From Torreya grandis (taxonomy: Eukaryota > Streptophyta > Pinopsida > Cupressales > Taxaceae), in the NCBI GenBank assembly GCA_037957365.1, contig JARHVA010004230.1, positions 688,501 through 752,500 of the forward strand: 64,000 nucleotides of DNA, written 5' to 3'. The notes beneath the pieces were generated by a model, which did no database searches, was not told the DNA's origin, and saw nothing but the letters and a program-made list of their open reading frames with translations. This document shows, in pieces, positions 1-12,495 of the stretch (the first letter of the stretch is position 1; every line of letters begins with the position of its first letter). A program made the translations under genes and the position numbers.

Positions 1-479
1 TTATTCTAGTGATAATGAGAATGAACTATAACCTAAACATTATGTTCCTTTTGTGTCACATCCAATCTTTCCCCTAATGGAAATTACTATTACATTAATG
101 TGTAGTTAAGCTATTGGCAAGTGTGGATTATTAAACTTTTTACTATTGTAATTGATGTGATTTTTGGATGTAGTATTTTGTTAGTTTGAATATTTATTTA
201 AAGCATAATTATTTAGCATAAACAATATGATAATGTTGATTTATTTTCCAAATTCATATTATATGCTATATTTTATTGATGTATTACTTATGAATTAGTT
301 TCTTTCAGTTGTTTATATACATATGGGTAAAATGAACTATCTACCCTTTTATTGTTTGAGGTGGATGCAAGACAATATTTGTATTTTACCTCATAATGGA
401 ATATTAATAGAGAGAATCATATGGGATATGGTGGTAGATTGTGATATCTGGGGATAGTTATAAAAATTTGAGAATAACA

Positions 480-551
480 ACAAATAGACACACACACGTG
501 TGTATGCACACGCACACTCCCCCCCCCCCCCCACACACACACACACAAACA
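480..551. repeat. Compound (CA)n / poly-C microsatellite
   Basis: Alternating CA runs, an ACACACGTGTGT self-complementary core, a run of 14 or so C residues, then a second CA run. Alternating purine-pyrimidine sequence of this kind can adopt Z-DNA. It is a mutable simple repeat; no gene is involved. Confidence 0.9.
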
Positions 552-2165
552 CATTTTTATTTATTTAATAACTACTTGAATTTGTGTTTGATTTTAGTAT
601 TAATTGCATAGTTTATTTCTATATACTATATTTCATGCCCAAATTTTTATTGGTATGGAATTTTTACTAATTATTATTATTATTAATAGTTACTTGTGAT
701 TGGTAGTCTTACTTATCATAGTTTAGGAATACTTGTGTATTGGGAGTCTTGTACGAATTAATTTGGTGTTGTTTTTTACTATGTTGTTTTTTGTTATCAT
801 GAATGACCTATGAGTAACCTTTTTGTTGCAATTATATGTAGATAATAATACTTATGAATTTTGAGTTGTATAGTGAAACAAATAGTAATTATTATAACCA
901 TGTTTTTTACATATAGTCTAATGCATGTAGTCTTAAAATTTCTCTCAAAATGCTTATTAATGCATAATGGTTATATTTTTCATCACCAGTGAAGGGAGAT
1001 AATAATTACTCCCATTTGGGTTGTATATTTAGATTTTATGATAAAATATTTAACCACCATAGGTGGTGAAAATAATGTGGTTACTATTACTATTTTAAAC
1101 CCTTATCAATGTGTCAAAATATGTAACCATTAAACACATACTTATTAAATTTTTAGGGTTCCCAAAGTCAATGGTTACAAACTAAGTTCAAAGGAATAGT
1201 TTTGTTTGGTATCATAGTGACCTCAAACTCAAATGCATAATTTTTGTTGTGAATAATGATGAGAACCCTAAGCATGAGGGATTGCATGACTTAGTCAAAA
1301 ATCCCATTTTGGCATGGCCAATGGGGAATACATTATAAATTTTAGTTTTTTCCTCCATCTTACATGGTTTTGGACTTCATATTTATTAATATATAAGTAA
1401 ACAATATTGAGTTTTCTTTAAGGAAGGTTACTTGAATTTTAATACATGGTAGGAATTATGGATTACATGCGAATCAAAGTTAATAGTAGTTTCATATTTT
1501 GAAACACTGATTTGAACATTAAAATAAATGAAAAAAGGAAGGTTTAAATAGAACATAAAATAATTTTGAAAAGAATGATAGTTGAATGAGCCTAAAATTT
1601 TTCCAAGTAAAGACATTATTATTCAATGAATTATTAGGCAAGTATCAATCCTTAAATCCATATCCATGGGTTTTTGTTGTTATAAAGGGTTTTGGTACCT
1701 TTTTTTGTTTTATCTAATTTTATTTTAAAATGAAAATAGAAACAAGATGGTATAAGACCCTAATAGATGTATCTAATAGAGACTAAAAGGAATAAATTTC
1801 TCAAACTATAGAAATTTTATCTAGAATAAAATAAATATGAAGTTCTAATGGTTGTAGGACCATTTAATCTTTAAAGTTGTAACTTTAGTTCACTTATGCC
1901 TTATGGTTAAACACATATCTTGAGAGCTATGATCCATTATTTTATGTATGAGGATTGTTGTTTGACTTTGTTATATTATAATTTGATTTCACTCTTTTAA
2001 GTATATGGATTTCATGGATAGACCTATAATTTAATGAATGGTTCTTCTTGAATGACATTATTTTTTAAGGAAGGAAAATTTGTTATGTTGAAAATGTTAT
2101 TAGTTATCATTTTTATTGATTTTATAAATTTTATTTTCATGGGTTGTTTTCCCACTATAGACTGA

Positions 2166-2197
2166 GGTGAGAGTTATCTCTCACCCATAGGCCTATA
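2166..2197. other. Perfect 8-bp stem hairpin next to a palindrome
   Basis: GGTGAGAG, loop TTAT, then CTCTCACC form a perfect 8-bp stem (2166-2185). It is followed at once by the 10-bp palindrome ATAGGCCTAT. No transcript or neighbouring gene gives it a role, and it could be chance. Confidence 0.4.
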
Positions 2198-2880
2198 GGA
2201 GTGACTAAGATAATCATAAACCTTTTATTTTTAACTTTTAGAAAAAATTTAAAATCAATAAGAAGATTTAAGGTTTATTTTGAAATGAGTATTTAGCTGC
2301 ATATACAAGCCTATGTCTATGTGATAGTGAAGGTATTTTATTCAACTGGGATACAATATATTTTTTTGATAAACATAAGCCTATTCACCTAATTTAAATA
2401 TACTATTTTTTCTGGGAATATTGTATCAGAGGTTAAATGTGTTGAGTATTATTTGAGATACTAAGGTGGAAATAGTTAAGATGATACTATGTTGAGATAC
2501 TTATAAGAATTGTGACTTAAATACATAATGTCAACAATGTGGAAATGATAAAATGTTGTGTAAATAGGATCTAATGTTTATTTTAGTATAGTAAAATATT
2601 AATATCATAACAATCATAGACTTGTAGGTAGTGGGTACCACCATCTACATGCCTATGATTGAATTAGGAAAATCCTTGGTTTGGGGATGTGATCAACTAT
2701 AAACATAAATAAAATGAAATTTCTTATGGTCAGTGTATAATTTATTTTATCTAATGAATAAGTAGAATTGATATACCTTTGGTTGAAAATGTGTAAATGA
2801 AGTAATTAATAATTTAAATTTTTTATTTATATGCTTGCTTATGAACCATTAACCTTCAAGTGGGACAATGAATTCACTTC

Positions 2881-2964
2881 TATATTATGGTGAGATAAAT
2901 GAGATATAATGTAATTATTCTCTATATTATGGTGAGATAAATGAGATATAATGTAGTTATTCTC
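2881..2964. repeat. 42-bp tandem duplication
   Basis: Two adjacent 42-bp copies (2881-2922 and 2923-2964) differ at one position (GTAATTAT versus GTAGTTAT). The single mismatch in an otherwise heavily decayed landscape points to a recent local duplication. Confidence 0.9.
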
Positions 2965-3139
2965 TAGTATTGATATGTGTTTAGATTTATTTTATGATTA
3001 ATAATTGAGATGCATAAAAATAATACATATATGGCTATGATGACAACAAACATGTAACCAAATTTTCATTATGATTTCATGTATGGAATATTTATAATAA
3101 TATATTATAGTTTTTAGTTTTTTTATTATTATAGTTTTT

Positions 3140-4215
3140 ATAATTATTATGGTGGATAAGAGAGATTAAAAAATTCTATAAAGGAATTTATTGACGAATT
3201 CACTAGTATGTCCTATGAGGGAGAAAAATATTTTAAGGATTAGTCAAAGAAGATGGAATTAGTGTAAAGGTTCTTTCAAACTAATGAGAACATCAAAACT
3301 CAAAAAAAAAAAAAGGTTTCCTGTGAAAGGACCTATTGAGGTATTGGTCAAAGGTGTGTTTGTAAATTATGAAATATATTACCCTGGAAGGTTTCACATC
3401 ATTTCATTATGCTTATTCACTTTAAAGGTTTCAATATTGACCTACCCTATTTCCTACTTATGTCCCTGTAGTGCATGACACTTACCTTCCAAATAAACAA
3501 AACCAACACTATCATTAATCAAGGCCTCATCCTATTTCTATTTAAACATGGTCATACCATAAATGGTAAGGAAGTTCTATTGAGAGGGCCTTCTATGGAG
3601 GAGGACTCCCCTAAGGAAGACCCTACGATGGAGTCCCATAGCCCATTACCTATCCCCTCTCCCATAAGTCTCCATTATAATGTATCCACCAATTAACATC
3701 CCCTTTAATTCATTATAACAAAACTAAAACCTCTAATACTGGAGGAAGGGAATTCTAGAGAGGTGTTGGGTAACGGTAAGGCCCCCTTTTTGGAGGTGAT
3801 CAGAATGAACAAGAAATAGCTGAAAAAGGGTTCAAAAATAAATTACATGAGACTAAAATTGGTTTGGTAGGACTAATTAAGGAGTGGGAATCCATTAATA
3901 AGGAATATTCCAAAATGATTAAATCCTTTTCACAATATATTGGCACTAAGGGCACTCCCTAAAAGTAGGTCACTAAGGCAGAGGAGATTCAATCTCCAAA
4001 ATATTCCCTCAAATCATCCTTAGAGAAGACATTAGAGAATGAGCTTCCTAAAAATAAGGTGAGGATGATATTTCTAAAGGATTGTGTTGAAGTTCTAAGC
4101 AATAGAACCTGAATTAAAATAACTAAGAATAGACTAATAGAGTAGGTGAAGGACATCGAGTCAGTTAAGGCACCCATGAAGGACTCCACCATCCTTGAGC
4201 AATTCATTTTTTGAT
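3140..4215 (+). pseudogene. Decayed gag-like/coiled-coil ORF of unknown family (copy A)
   Basis: The plus strand carries remains of a long ORF broken by frameshifts and stops. Read across frames it begins near 3182 with an EFIDEF...YEGEKYF motif. It continues with a hydrophobic block of type HHFIMLIHF...LPYFLLMSL (about 3390-3470). Next comes NQGLILFLFKHG (about 3515-3550), then an acidic and proline-rich linker (EEDSPKEDP, about 3595-3630). A charged, probably coiled-coil C-terminus runs to about 4215. The same order of motifs is present on the minus strand at 61,064-62,565, so this is a dispersed repeat family and not a single-copy gene. I do not recognise the family. Gag-like nucleocapsid function is only a guess from the shape (helical domain, acidic linker, coil, basic tail in copy B). 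No target duplication or terminal repeat could be found for this copy. Confidence 0.5.
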
Positions 4216-4939
4216 TTCTATTTTTTTATTTTGATATGTTTTTAGTTTATTATATTTATAATCTCATACTTTTTTTCCTCAGCCTATGGGGATTGTAATG
4301 ATTTATCATACTTTTACTTGTACTCAAGTTTTAAAACTTGGTATTTTACTTAATCAAATAAAAATTATGATGAATAAGAAAATAGTTTTTTACAATTACA
4401 TTATTTAATTTGAGTTGACTCAATATTGATTAGAAATACACTTTTAACTTGAGGAATGATGAGTGATGGGGTAGTTTACCTATTTATAAATGACTCATCC
4501 TCATTCAAGAATGAAATATATTGTTAGTTCCTGATAAGCAAAGAGTATTGCATATGGGAATAATGACCTAGATTATTTTGAGCTTTGAATTATATAAATG
4601 TCTTATCTAAATTAATGTTAAAGTTGTATACATTATCATGTCATATTAATTTTTAGTTTTCATGCTTGGTTTTGGTCATGATAGATAGAGGCAGCCTTAT
4701 GGTAAACATCACTAGATGCATTTGATATGGATTGTACCTTCACACTTATTATCATATGGTTTTGAGTTCTCACATCATCATTATATATCCCTTCATGAAG
4801 GGAATCCCCAATCCCAATGGGGAGATATGTGGGGGACCATTGATATGTGGTATGAGGAAAAGATCCTAGATGATTATATCCCTCCATATAGTTAATTATA
4901 ACTATTCTTAGATTCTTATACATACTAGATTATTAAATT
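4216..4939. other. Spacer without recognisable gene
   Basis: AT-rich sequence between copy A of the coiled-coil family and the first copia element. No coding similarity was recognised on either strand. Confidence 0.5.
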
Positions 4940-4944
4940 AACTT
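4940..4944. repeat. Left target-site duplication of copia-1
   Basis: AACTT directly before the left LTR. Its partner AACCT lies at 10948-10952. Five bases is the usual copia duplication length, and the single difference is a transition. Confidence 0.8.
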
Positions 4945-5172
4945 TGATAGGTTAAAAAGAATATTGATATAATGGAAATGAAATTTATTTTATTGATTAT
5001 AGTTTGAGAGAGAAAAAACATTAAAATATTAAATACAAAATGGTTATTCATTTCACATTCTCATGGGAGTATTCATATTCTTATGGGAATGGAAATCAAC
5101 TTATTGAATAAGAAAAAATCTACCTAATGAGACAAAATACATCTATGATTAACTATATACACTATTGTTACA
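4945..5172 (-). repeat. copia-1 3' LTR
   Basis: 228 bp, plus-strand ends TGATAGG...GTTACA. It aligns with 10718-10947 and shares the blocks GTTTGAGAGAGAAAA and CAACTTATTGAATAAGA. The polypurine tract on its inner side shows that it is the 3' LTR of a minus-strand element. Confidence 0.9.
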
Positions 5173-5186
5173 TCCCCCTTTATTTT
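5173..5186 (-). other. copia-1 polypurine tract
   Basis: Plus-strand TCCCCCTTTATTTT directly inside the left LTR reads as AAAATAAAGGGGGA on the minus strand. This is the primer for second-strand synthesis and fixes the element's orientation. Confidence 0.8.
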
Positions 5187-5339
5187 ACAAGGGTCTTTAT
5201 TAGACCAGGCAATCCTCTTAAATTTTCAATTTTTTATCATCCAAGAGATTTTTTTAGGATGTTTGTTCATCACTCTTCTATAGATAAATGTTTCAAATTG
5301 ACACTATCATCTTTCAAAAAGTGTTGAATCAAATAAAAC

Positions 5340-5780
5340 TTAGTATTGATCTGCTTGGTTCAGTGATGAAAGACTATATTCTTTATCATTTAGATTTCAT
5401 AAGTGTTGTCAACCATGAGAGGTGTTGGCAAATCTTGTGTCTCCTATAAATATAAAAGAACCCTTTAGAGGTATAATATCTCTCTAGATGCCTCTAAAAC
5501 AACCATATATTCTACTTCTACTGAAGAAATTTCTAGCATTTATTACTTCTTGGATTTCCAAATTATAACTATTATTCCCAAATTCATGAAAAACTTGAGG
5601 TAGACTTTCCATATTCATGATCACCATCATAGTCTAAATTTGAATACCCAACCAATTTGAAATCTCCTAACCTAGATTATTTGAGCCCAAGATCTTGTGA
5701 TCTTTTGAGATATAAAAGGACCCTTTTTTTTACTACTCAATGATTATCCTTATGTTATTTTATTAATCTTGAGAGGAAAC
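5340..5780 (-). pseudogene. copia-1 RNase H domain (remnant)
   Basis: The minus strand shows the copia RNase H signature in pieces. KLVGYSNLDYDGD is followed by GKSTSSF at about 5590-5665. The block matching the SSTEAEY consensus reads SSVEVEYMVVLEASRE at about 5480-5545 in another frame. At least one frameshift and several stops separate the parts. It is the C-terminal end of the pol polyprotein, downstream of the reverse transcriptase at 5990-6640, and would degrade RNA in the RNA:DNA hybrid. Confidence 0.8.
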
Positions 5781-5985
5781 CAACTACACATGATATATTT
5801 GGTTATGTTGTGATTACATGAATCAAACTTCTAATGAGTTTTTTATATTTAGTGGCATCAACCATATATATTTAATCTTTATATGTTAATTTGAGATTAT
5901 GTTCCATGGGAATGTTGAGAGGCTTACAATCATCCATTCTAAACTTGTTTATAATGTCACCAATGTACTTATACTAAGTGATGAA

Positions 5986-5987
<2 letters not shown>

Positions 5988-6031
<44 letters not shown>
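5988..6031. repeat. (AT)n inside copia-1 pol
   Basis: An uninterrupted AT run of about 44 bp lies within the reverse transcriptase C-terminal region. It must have arisen or expanded after the element died. Confidence 0.9.
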
Positions 6032-6035
<4 letters not shown>

Positions 6036-6039
6036 CTTC

Positions 6040-6640
6040 AATACACAAATAACAATCAACAATAATTATTTCAAACATTTTAATCAACTATGATTTGAAC
6101 TTTATAGTGTATCATTCATTAGTCCCTGTGATGATCAAATCATCAACATTCATGACCATAAATACAACTATTTTGATGAAAAGAGTTTCATATTCAAACT
6201 AAAAATGTTTGAAGTTTATGTTCATGAAGTTATCAATTAGTTTTTCATACCATGTTTGAGGGGATTGTTTCAAATCATATAATGATTTTTCTAGTTTGTA
6301 CACCTTGTGGTCTTGTCTGTTTAGTATAGAACCCTCAAGTTGTGTCATGTACACAATTTCCTTGAGGTCAACATTTAGGAATGTATTTTTGATGTCCATT
6401 TAGTGAAATTTCCATCCATTGTGAGCTGTTATAGCCAACATGCTTCAAATGGTAGTCCATTTTATTATAGGTGCAAAGGTTTAGTTATAGTCAATTTCTT
6501 ATTTTTTATCATATCCCTTTACAACAAGCCTTGATTGTGATTTTCAAGTGAGCCATCAGAATTTTATTTATTATGGTGGACCCATTTTAAGATAATAATT
6601 TTGTATCCATATGGAATATCAACCAATTTCCAAGTCCCAT
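6040..6640 (-). pseudogene. copia-1 reverse transcriptase (remnant)
   Basis: The minus strand between 6640 and about 6100 encodes the copia RT in order. The N-terminal block WKLVDIPYGYK...LKWVHH is at about 6560-6630. The open stretch 6399-6199 contains MDIKNTFLNVDLKEIVYM and later LYDLKQSPQTWYEKL, matching the copia consensus around MDVKTAFLNG and LYGLKQSPRxWY. The active-site box reads NVDDLIITG at about 6124-6150, with the usual Tyr of YVDD replaced by Asn but both catalytic Asp kept. Stops and frameshifts on both sides show that it is dead. It copies the element RNA to DNA in living relatives. Confidence 0.9.
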
Positions 6641-7339
6641 TTTTTACCAATGCAGTGTACTCATAATTGATTAATTTTCTCCAAGATTCAAAATTCTCAA
6701 CCTATTTTAAAGATGTTGATTCTAAATAAAAATCAACACTGAGCTCTTCTTCTATGGAATCATTCTATTTGATTTTTTAAATTCTATATTGAATTTATTC
6801 AAGGGACTTGTATAATTATGATGTGGTAACATGTGTACTTCTTGTGCCTATTTTCCCAAATTCATCAAGTTTCACATATTTAAATTTTTGAGTAGCTTAG
6901 TTAGACATATAAATATATGTTTTAGGTGATTCAAGTTCATATTTTTGAAGTTTCATCACTTTATATCCTCTATTATAACTTCCCATATTCATTATCTAGT
7001 GAAGTTCACTCTCTCATTGAGGAAGAGTTTAAATATCATATATATGAGATAATAGAAAATCAATATATTCCCAATCATTTCCCCCACTCTTTGTTGAGAA
7101 CATCCAATTTACTCTCTCTATAGACATCAAAATTTAAATGTAAATTTAAATCAATTGGTGATAAATATTATGTTTGTCATTTATATTCTCAAAAAATTCA
7201 ATTTATCTTGAAATAAGAAACTTCTTATCTTTCTCATCATATAACCTATATTCCTTGGAAGATTTAAAATGTCCCAAGTGGATGCATTTTTAACTCATTC
7301 AATCCAACATATTTCTTTTATCCTTTCAAATCAATGAGT

Positions 7340-8100
7340 AATAAGTGGATCTAAAAATTTGAATATGTTACACTAAAGGAAGATGACCATACCACTTCTC
7401 ATATCGAGTCTTGGATTCAAGAGTTGTTGGTGGTGATTTTTTGTGGAGGTATACTATTATTTTAGATGTTTTACACCAAAAATATGGATTTCACAATTTT
7501 TAGTACAACATATCATGAACCATATTCATCATAGTTATGTTCATCCTTTATACAACATTATTTTATTATAAAGTGTAATGAACTATGAGATGGTGTTTCT
7601 TTCTATTTTGATCAAGGTAGGATTCAGACTTATTTGAACTTTATTTATCACCATTGTCAATCTTGAGTGTCTCAGTATGGGTTTGAGCTTCATTTTCAAT
7701 CATTTTTCAATTTTTTTGGAAAGTCTTGAATACTTCTATTTTTTAATTCAAAAAGTATATTCAAGTCATCATGTTGTAGTGATCAATAACCAACATGAAG
7801 TATTTATGACCACTAGTAGAGAGGATTGGAAGAGAAAAATATTTGGGTGAACCATTTCCAATTTTTCTATTATCTTTCTATTATGAATTTGGAAATGGTT
7901 CTCTTACATGTTTATCCAAGATGCATGCTTCACACTTTTCATCTGATTCTATGAGCAATGTAGGCATGCCAGCAACACCATTATTTTACAATATATGAAT
8001 GTTGTTATAGTGAGATACCTAAATATTTCATCCAAAAACATGTTTGGAGACATTTCATCTTCCACAAGAACATAATTCCTTTAATTTGATGGTTCACCCC
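7340..8100 (-). pseudogene. copia-1 GAG-pre-integrase and integrase (remnant)
   Basis: The minus strand at about 7975-7905 reads CEACILDKHVREPFPNS, the zinc-binding end of the copia GAG-pre-integrase domain. Directly downstream, at about 7862-7720, is the integrase core start: GHKYFMLVIDHYNMM and IEVFKTF match the consensus RYFLTFIDDYSR and SEVFxxFxxF. The first catalytic Asp is present. The rest of the core and the C-terminal part (7700-7340) is too decayed to follow. In living elements it inserts the cDNA into the host genome. Confidence 0.75.
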
Positions 8101-8499
8101 TAAGTTTGAGTAGTTTCCATTCCTCATATCTAGTCAAGATGACTGCATTGACACTTTTTTTCCTAATTTTGACATCACCATTATCTAAAATAATGGAATG
8201 GCCTTATTTCCTTAAGAGAAATAGGGATTAAAATTTTAATTTTAATTGAGGAAGGTAGAGAAACTTTTAGATTTTAAAACCTATAATCCATGGACACTTG
8301 AATTGTATTGTACTTCTTCCTCATGGTTACAAACTTGACCTATTTGTGAGGTATACTGAACCATAAATTTCTACAATAAACTCTTCACATAATTATTTTT
8401 ATAACTTAATATGTAAAGTGGTATTAGTATCAAGAACCCAAACATCAAACCATGAATAACTAATTGAGATAATATTTGCTTTGTCATATGTATTGGAAA

Positions 8500-9345
8500 A
8501 CACACATTCACTAGTGAATTGGGTAGAGTTTAACTCTTTTATTTTATTTTACTTTTCCTCTTTATTCTTATGGAATGCTTCAATTTTATCCCACGGAATT
8601 ATAAATTCATGAGTCTTGTGACTTCCTTTTTTATCATACCATTCACAATAGAGGTTTTTTTAATCTTTCCCATGTACTTCTTGTATTTATTATTTTATCC
8701 ATTTTTGGAATATGTGGCCTTATTGGATATTTTATAAGAATTTTATTTGACATATCACACACTTTATCTTATTTTGGACTCTTTTTTTATTCAAATTCCT
8801 TTTATATTTCTACCATATTTTTAAGCAATTGGTCAAATTTAAGAGTCTTCAACTAATTTCTTGCTTGTAGAGACTCTAAATAGGTTGAATAGTTTGGAAG
8901 AAGGGATTTTATGAATGCAGTCATATAAGTGTCAATTTTTACACTCATTTCTTCTACATCATGCTTTATGTCATGTATCTCGTAATATAATCTCATCACA
9001 TCACCATATTTCAAATCAAGGTTGAAAAACTTTAACTGTAACTAAATGAATTCCAACTCTGAGTGGGGTTCATATAGATCTTTTAGTTTGTGAAATTCTT
9101 CCCATGAATTATTGTACCTTTGAATATGATAAAACACATATCCATTGACTAAGTCCCTCATCAAGGTTAATGCTTTCTATTTTTTTGCTTCTATTCCCAA
9201 ATATCCTTTACATTACTTATTGTCTCAACTAGTTGTTTCTCCCCATTGTAAATATCAAACCATAGATCATTAAAGATGACTGTGTTTTCCACTTGTTGAG
9301 ATCATTCTAACTGGCTATTTTTTTTGGTCAATATTATGTCAATGA
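8500..9345 (-). pseudogene. copia-1 gag (remnant)
   Basis: The minus strand shows a copia-type gag in pieces. LNKWKTQSSLMIY is near the N-terminus (about 9300-9260). Fragments matching the helical UBN2-type gag follow, such as LYYEIHDIKHDVEEMSVKI and TAFIKSLLPNYSTYL at about 8990-8880. Lysine-rich remains of a nucleic-acid-binding tail lie at 8830-8560. Frames change several times. Protease should lie between here and 8100, but I could not identify its Asp-Ser-Gly. Confidence 0.55.
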
Positions 9346-10706
9346 TAGATTTGATTGAATGTATGGTTTTTAGTTTTTATTTTTTAGTTTTGACTTTTGA
9401 GTTTTTTAATCCAAAATTGGTTTTTTATCACTCCAAAATGGTCCCCTTTTCTATATACCACCAAACTGATATACCAAACCTCTCTATATACCTTACCTTC
9501 TTATATATTTTATAGTATGTGGAATAGGTTATCCCTTTCTATTTACTCAATACTAAATGATTATTTAAAATACATGAGATTAGAGTGGTACATGGTACCT
9601 TGGTGGCACATGAAAATGATTCAGTCTATCATTAACATTGACTTAACTTGAAAACCTCATACATTAATATACTTGGTTTTTCTTATTTTTTGTATTTACA
9701 TTATTTAGTAAAAATGAATGGGTAAAAAAATATCTCTCTTTATTTATCCTTGTATTTTTAAAAATTGGATGTTGTTTGCCAAATTTGGTTAGAGCAGCTT
9801 ATTCAAGCCAAATTTTCAATTTGTTATTGGAAACAAAACAATTGCTTTATATTAAAAAATTTAAAATGCTTAAAATTTTAAAAAGCATTTAAAATTGAAA
9901 TTTTAATTTTTGAATAAAAGGCTTAAAAAATGTACCTCAATCCACTTTTATCATATACACAAAAATTCGAGTAGTGTAATGCTAAGATATATAACCTCTA
10001 CAGATATCCAAAAGTTTTCCTCTTCCCATGAATTTTAGATACTTCAAAGTCAAATTAAAATGACAACATGGAGTGCTACCACCTTCCAATGTAAAATATG
10101 GTCAAAATGTGTCCCATAATGGAGGATTTAGTTTATAGGCTCAAAAAAACAACAAACATGAACCAAAACACCTTTATTTTAGAAAAGAGAATAACTTTAC
10201 CAATTGTTGCATGCTAATTTTCCTCGGAACATAGAAAAAAATATTATAATATGTTTAGTCCATATTAAACAAGTTATTTAAAGATAAAAAATACAATGTA
10301 GACAATGTCATGTAGCACCTTAAACATATAGCTAACATGCTCTTTATAGATGTAATATGTCAGATTTAGGAGAAATATAACCAAACACATCAAAGATATT
10401 TTCACCTCTAATGTCATCATAAGGTGTAATACACAATATAAGAAGATCAAATAATCCACTGATAATACTTATAAGTATCTGAAGTGCTTTCTTTAAATAA
10501 CTTATATGCAATTGGAAAGTGTTGATAATTCATCATAAACTACATAGAAAAAAGTAGAGAATAAGTATGCATCCGTTTTAGAAAAAAATGCCTCCTTATT
10601 GGTTCATTGCATATATAGTTATAAAATATTATTGGATGATATATATTTATTATAGGTCCTATGGCTATAAAAAAGGAGAGGAAAAATAAAATTATTTTTT
10701 CTAGAG
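9346..10706. other. Long non-coding leader of copia-1
   Basis: Nearly 1.4 kb separates the gag remains from the primer-binding site. I see no gag or other coding similarity here. It may be a genuine long leader or contain an undetected insertion. Confidence 0.5.
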
Positions 10707-10716
10707 TCTGATACCA
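10707..10716 (-). other. copia-1 primer-binding site (initiator tRNA-Met type)
   Basis: The minus strand reads TGGTATCAGA, one base inside the right LTR. This matches the plant copia site complementary to the 3' end of initiator tRNA-Met (TGGTATCAGAGC) over its first ten bases. Confidence 0.85.
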
Positions 10717-10717
10717 A

Positions 10718-10947
10718 TGATAAACTAGAAAGAATATTGACTGAATGATAATGAAATTGTATTTCACAATTTAAGTTTGAGAGAGAAAACATTACAATAT
10801 AAAATCCAAAATGATTATTCAATCCACATTCCCAATGTGAATCTTCCTATTACTATGGGAATAGAAATCAACTTATTGAATAAGACAAAAGCTACCTAAA
10901 GAGATAAATGACACCTAATATTAACAACTATATACAATATTGTTAAA
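10718..10947 (-). repeat. copia-1 5' LTR
   Basis: 230 bp, aligned with 4945-5172 over its whole length. It starts TGATAAACTAG; its outer end reads GTTAAA where the partner has GTTACA, so the terminal CA has mutated. The primer site on its inner side marks it as the 5' LTR. Confidence 0.9.
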
Positions 10948-10952
10948 AACCT
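10948..10952. repeat. Right target-site duplication of copia-1
   Basis: AACCT directly after the right LTR, partner of AACTT at 4940-4944. Confidence 0.8.
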
Positions 10953-12495
10953 ATTTGATATCAACTTGACAATAATATTGTGATGATTTTATACTATGTT
11001 ATACTATGAAACTAAGGTTATTTAAATCATTGTGTATTCATTATGTAATCTTTATTATTTGATCGCTAAGGAGTCTAGTTTATATTTTTACCTTGTAGTT
11101 GATTTAGTGCAATAATCTGTTTATGATACATATGTTATTAACAATTAAACTTATAAATAAAATTGGATTAATTATGTTTTGTGTTAGAAAAATATAATTC
11201 TTTTTAATTATTATAATTTAATTACTATATTTCACATTTGATAAATAGATGTTGTTAATAGTGATTTCATTTTTCATTTTTAAAAAAATGTGTCAATTTT
11301 GTTAAACCTATTTAGGTTGTTACATATTATCAACCCACCAATGGAATAAAATCCATGGATTGTGCACTTTATTTTATCATAATTTAAAATTAATTATTTG
11401 TATTAACTATAAATAAGGTAAAATGAATTTAATGGTATAAAATGTTGTAAATGAATTGTTAATAGCAGAATGAAAATAGAGTATTAGAATGGACAAATCA
11501 TGAAAGTGAATGAAGCTAACTTTGAAAAATAAAAAATACATTTATTTTAAACATGTAGATTGATTGTGGATGACTGAGAGATGACTAGATGATCAAAATA
11601 GAATGGATGACATGCATCCAGCTACCAAGAAAGTAATATTGAATGTATGGTATGAATCAGTATCATGGTCCCTTGAACTTGAAAAATATCACAATTTTCA
11701 TGAAGTTTTATCATGCTATTGTGTGATAAATTTGAAATTTGTAACTATATATATAGGAAATTTTTTTAAATTTTGTTTAAAGATTGTGTGCATATGCACT
11801 CAAATGTATGAATTTATAATTTACTCATATAATTTTAATGCAGTATATGGCATATGCCCCCATATTAAGCACCAATGCCTAAATTTTGAACCATTCAAAA
11901 TTATTTGAAACTGTATTTTTTACCAAACTCTTTCTTTCTAAGTTAGGCATATTTTTATATGAAAATAAAACTAAAATACCCCTTATTTGAGGTGATGGAT
12001 GTGTCTTTAAAGTCACTCATCTCTAAATAAAAGTTAACTATATCAAGTGTATCAAGATTTAATCATTGAATCTCATAGCATATGTGAAAACATAGGTCAC
12101 CATAGTAAGATATGTATCATTCAAATCATGAACATAACATATGAGGCAAGGCCTAAAGTGTCTAATCTAAATAGATATATAAATGAATATCATAGCAGTA
12201 TTTGTAATAGAATAAACCTTTGCAATAGTCAATTCATGACATGGATAGTGGAATTCATCTATCTTAATAAGATTAATAAGTACATAAACATAACAATCAT
12301 AATGTCATACAATAATACCAAGGGGAAAATATAAGGGACATTTTAAAATGTGATAAAATTAAAGGTTACACAAATAATGCCAAGGGACACAATATATGGA
12401 CCTATTCAAATGTCACAGAAGAAAATATTTCACACAAAATTCTAAGGGCCACAAGAAATGGACATGTTAAAATGTAACACATACCAAAAAATTAA

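Larger units (their letters stand above)
1..3139. other. Gene-free AT-rich stretch
   Basis: I see no coding region on either strand; frames are closed every few tens of codons. It holds a compound microsatellite, a perfect hairpin and a 42-bp tandem duplication, listed separately. A short motif at about 2421-2432 resembles a copia primer-binding site but lacks supporting LTR or coding sequence. Confidence 0.6.
4945..10947 (-). mobile_element. Full-length Ty1/copia retrotransposon (copia-1), inactive
   Basis: A complete LTR retrotransposon in minus orientation. Two LTRs (4945-5172 and 10718-10947) start TGATA and align over their whole length at roughly three quarters identity by eye. The 5-bp target duplication is AACTT at 4940-4944 and AACCT at 10948-10952, differing by one C/T transition. 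An initiator-tRNA(Met)-type primer site abuts the right LTR, and a polypurine tract abuts the left LTR. Between them, in copia order on the minus strand, are gag, protease-region, integrase, reverse transcriptase and RNase H remains, all with many stops and frameshifts. About 1.4 kb between gag and the primer site shows no coding similarity, a long leader for copia. The LTR divergence makes it an old insertion. Confidence 0.93.

Noticed and set aside
2401..2440. TTGTATCAGAGGT as a plus-strand copia primer site
   Set aside because: No LTR pair, polypurine tract or copia coding sequence accompanies it.
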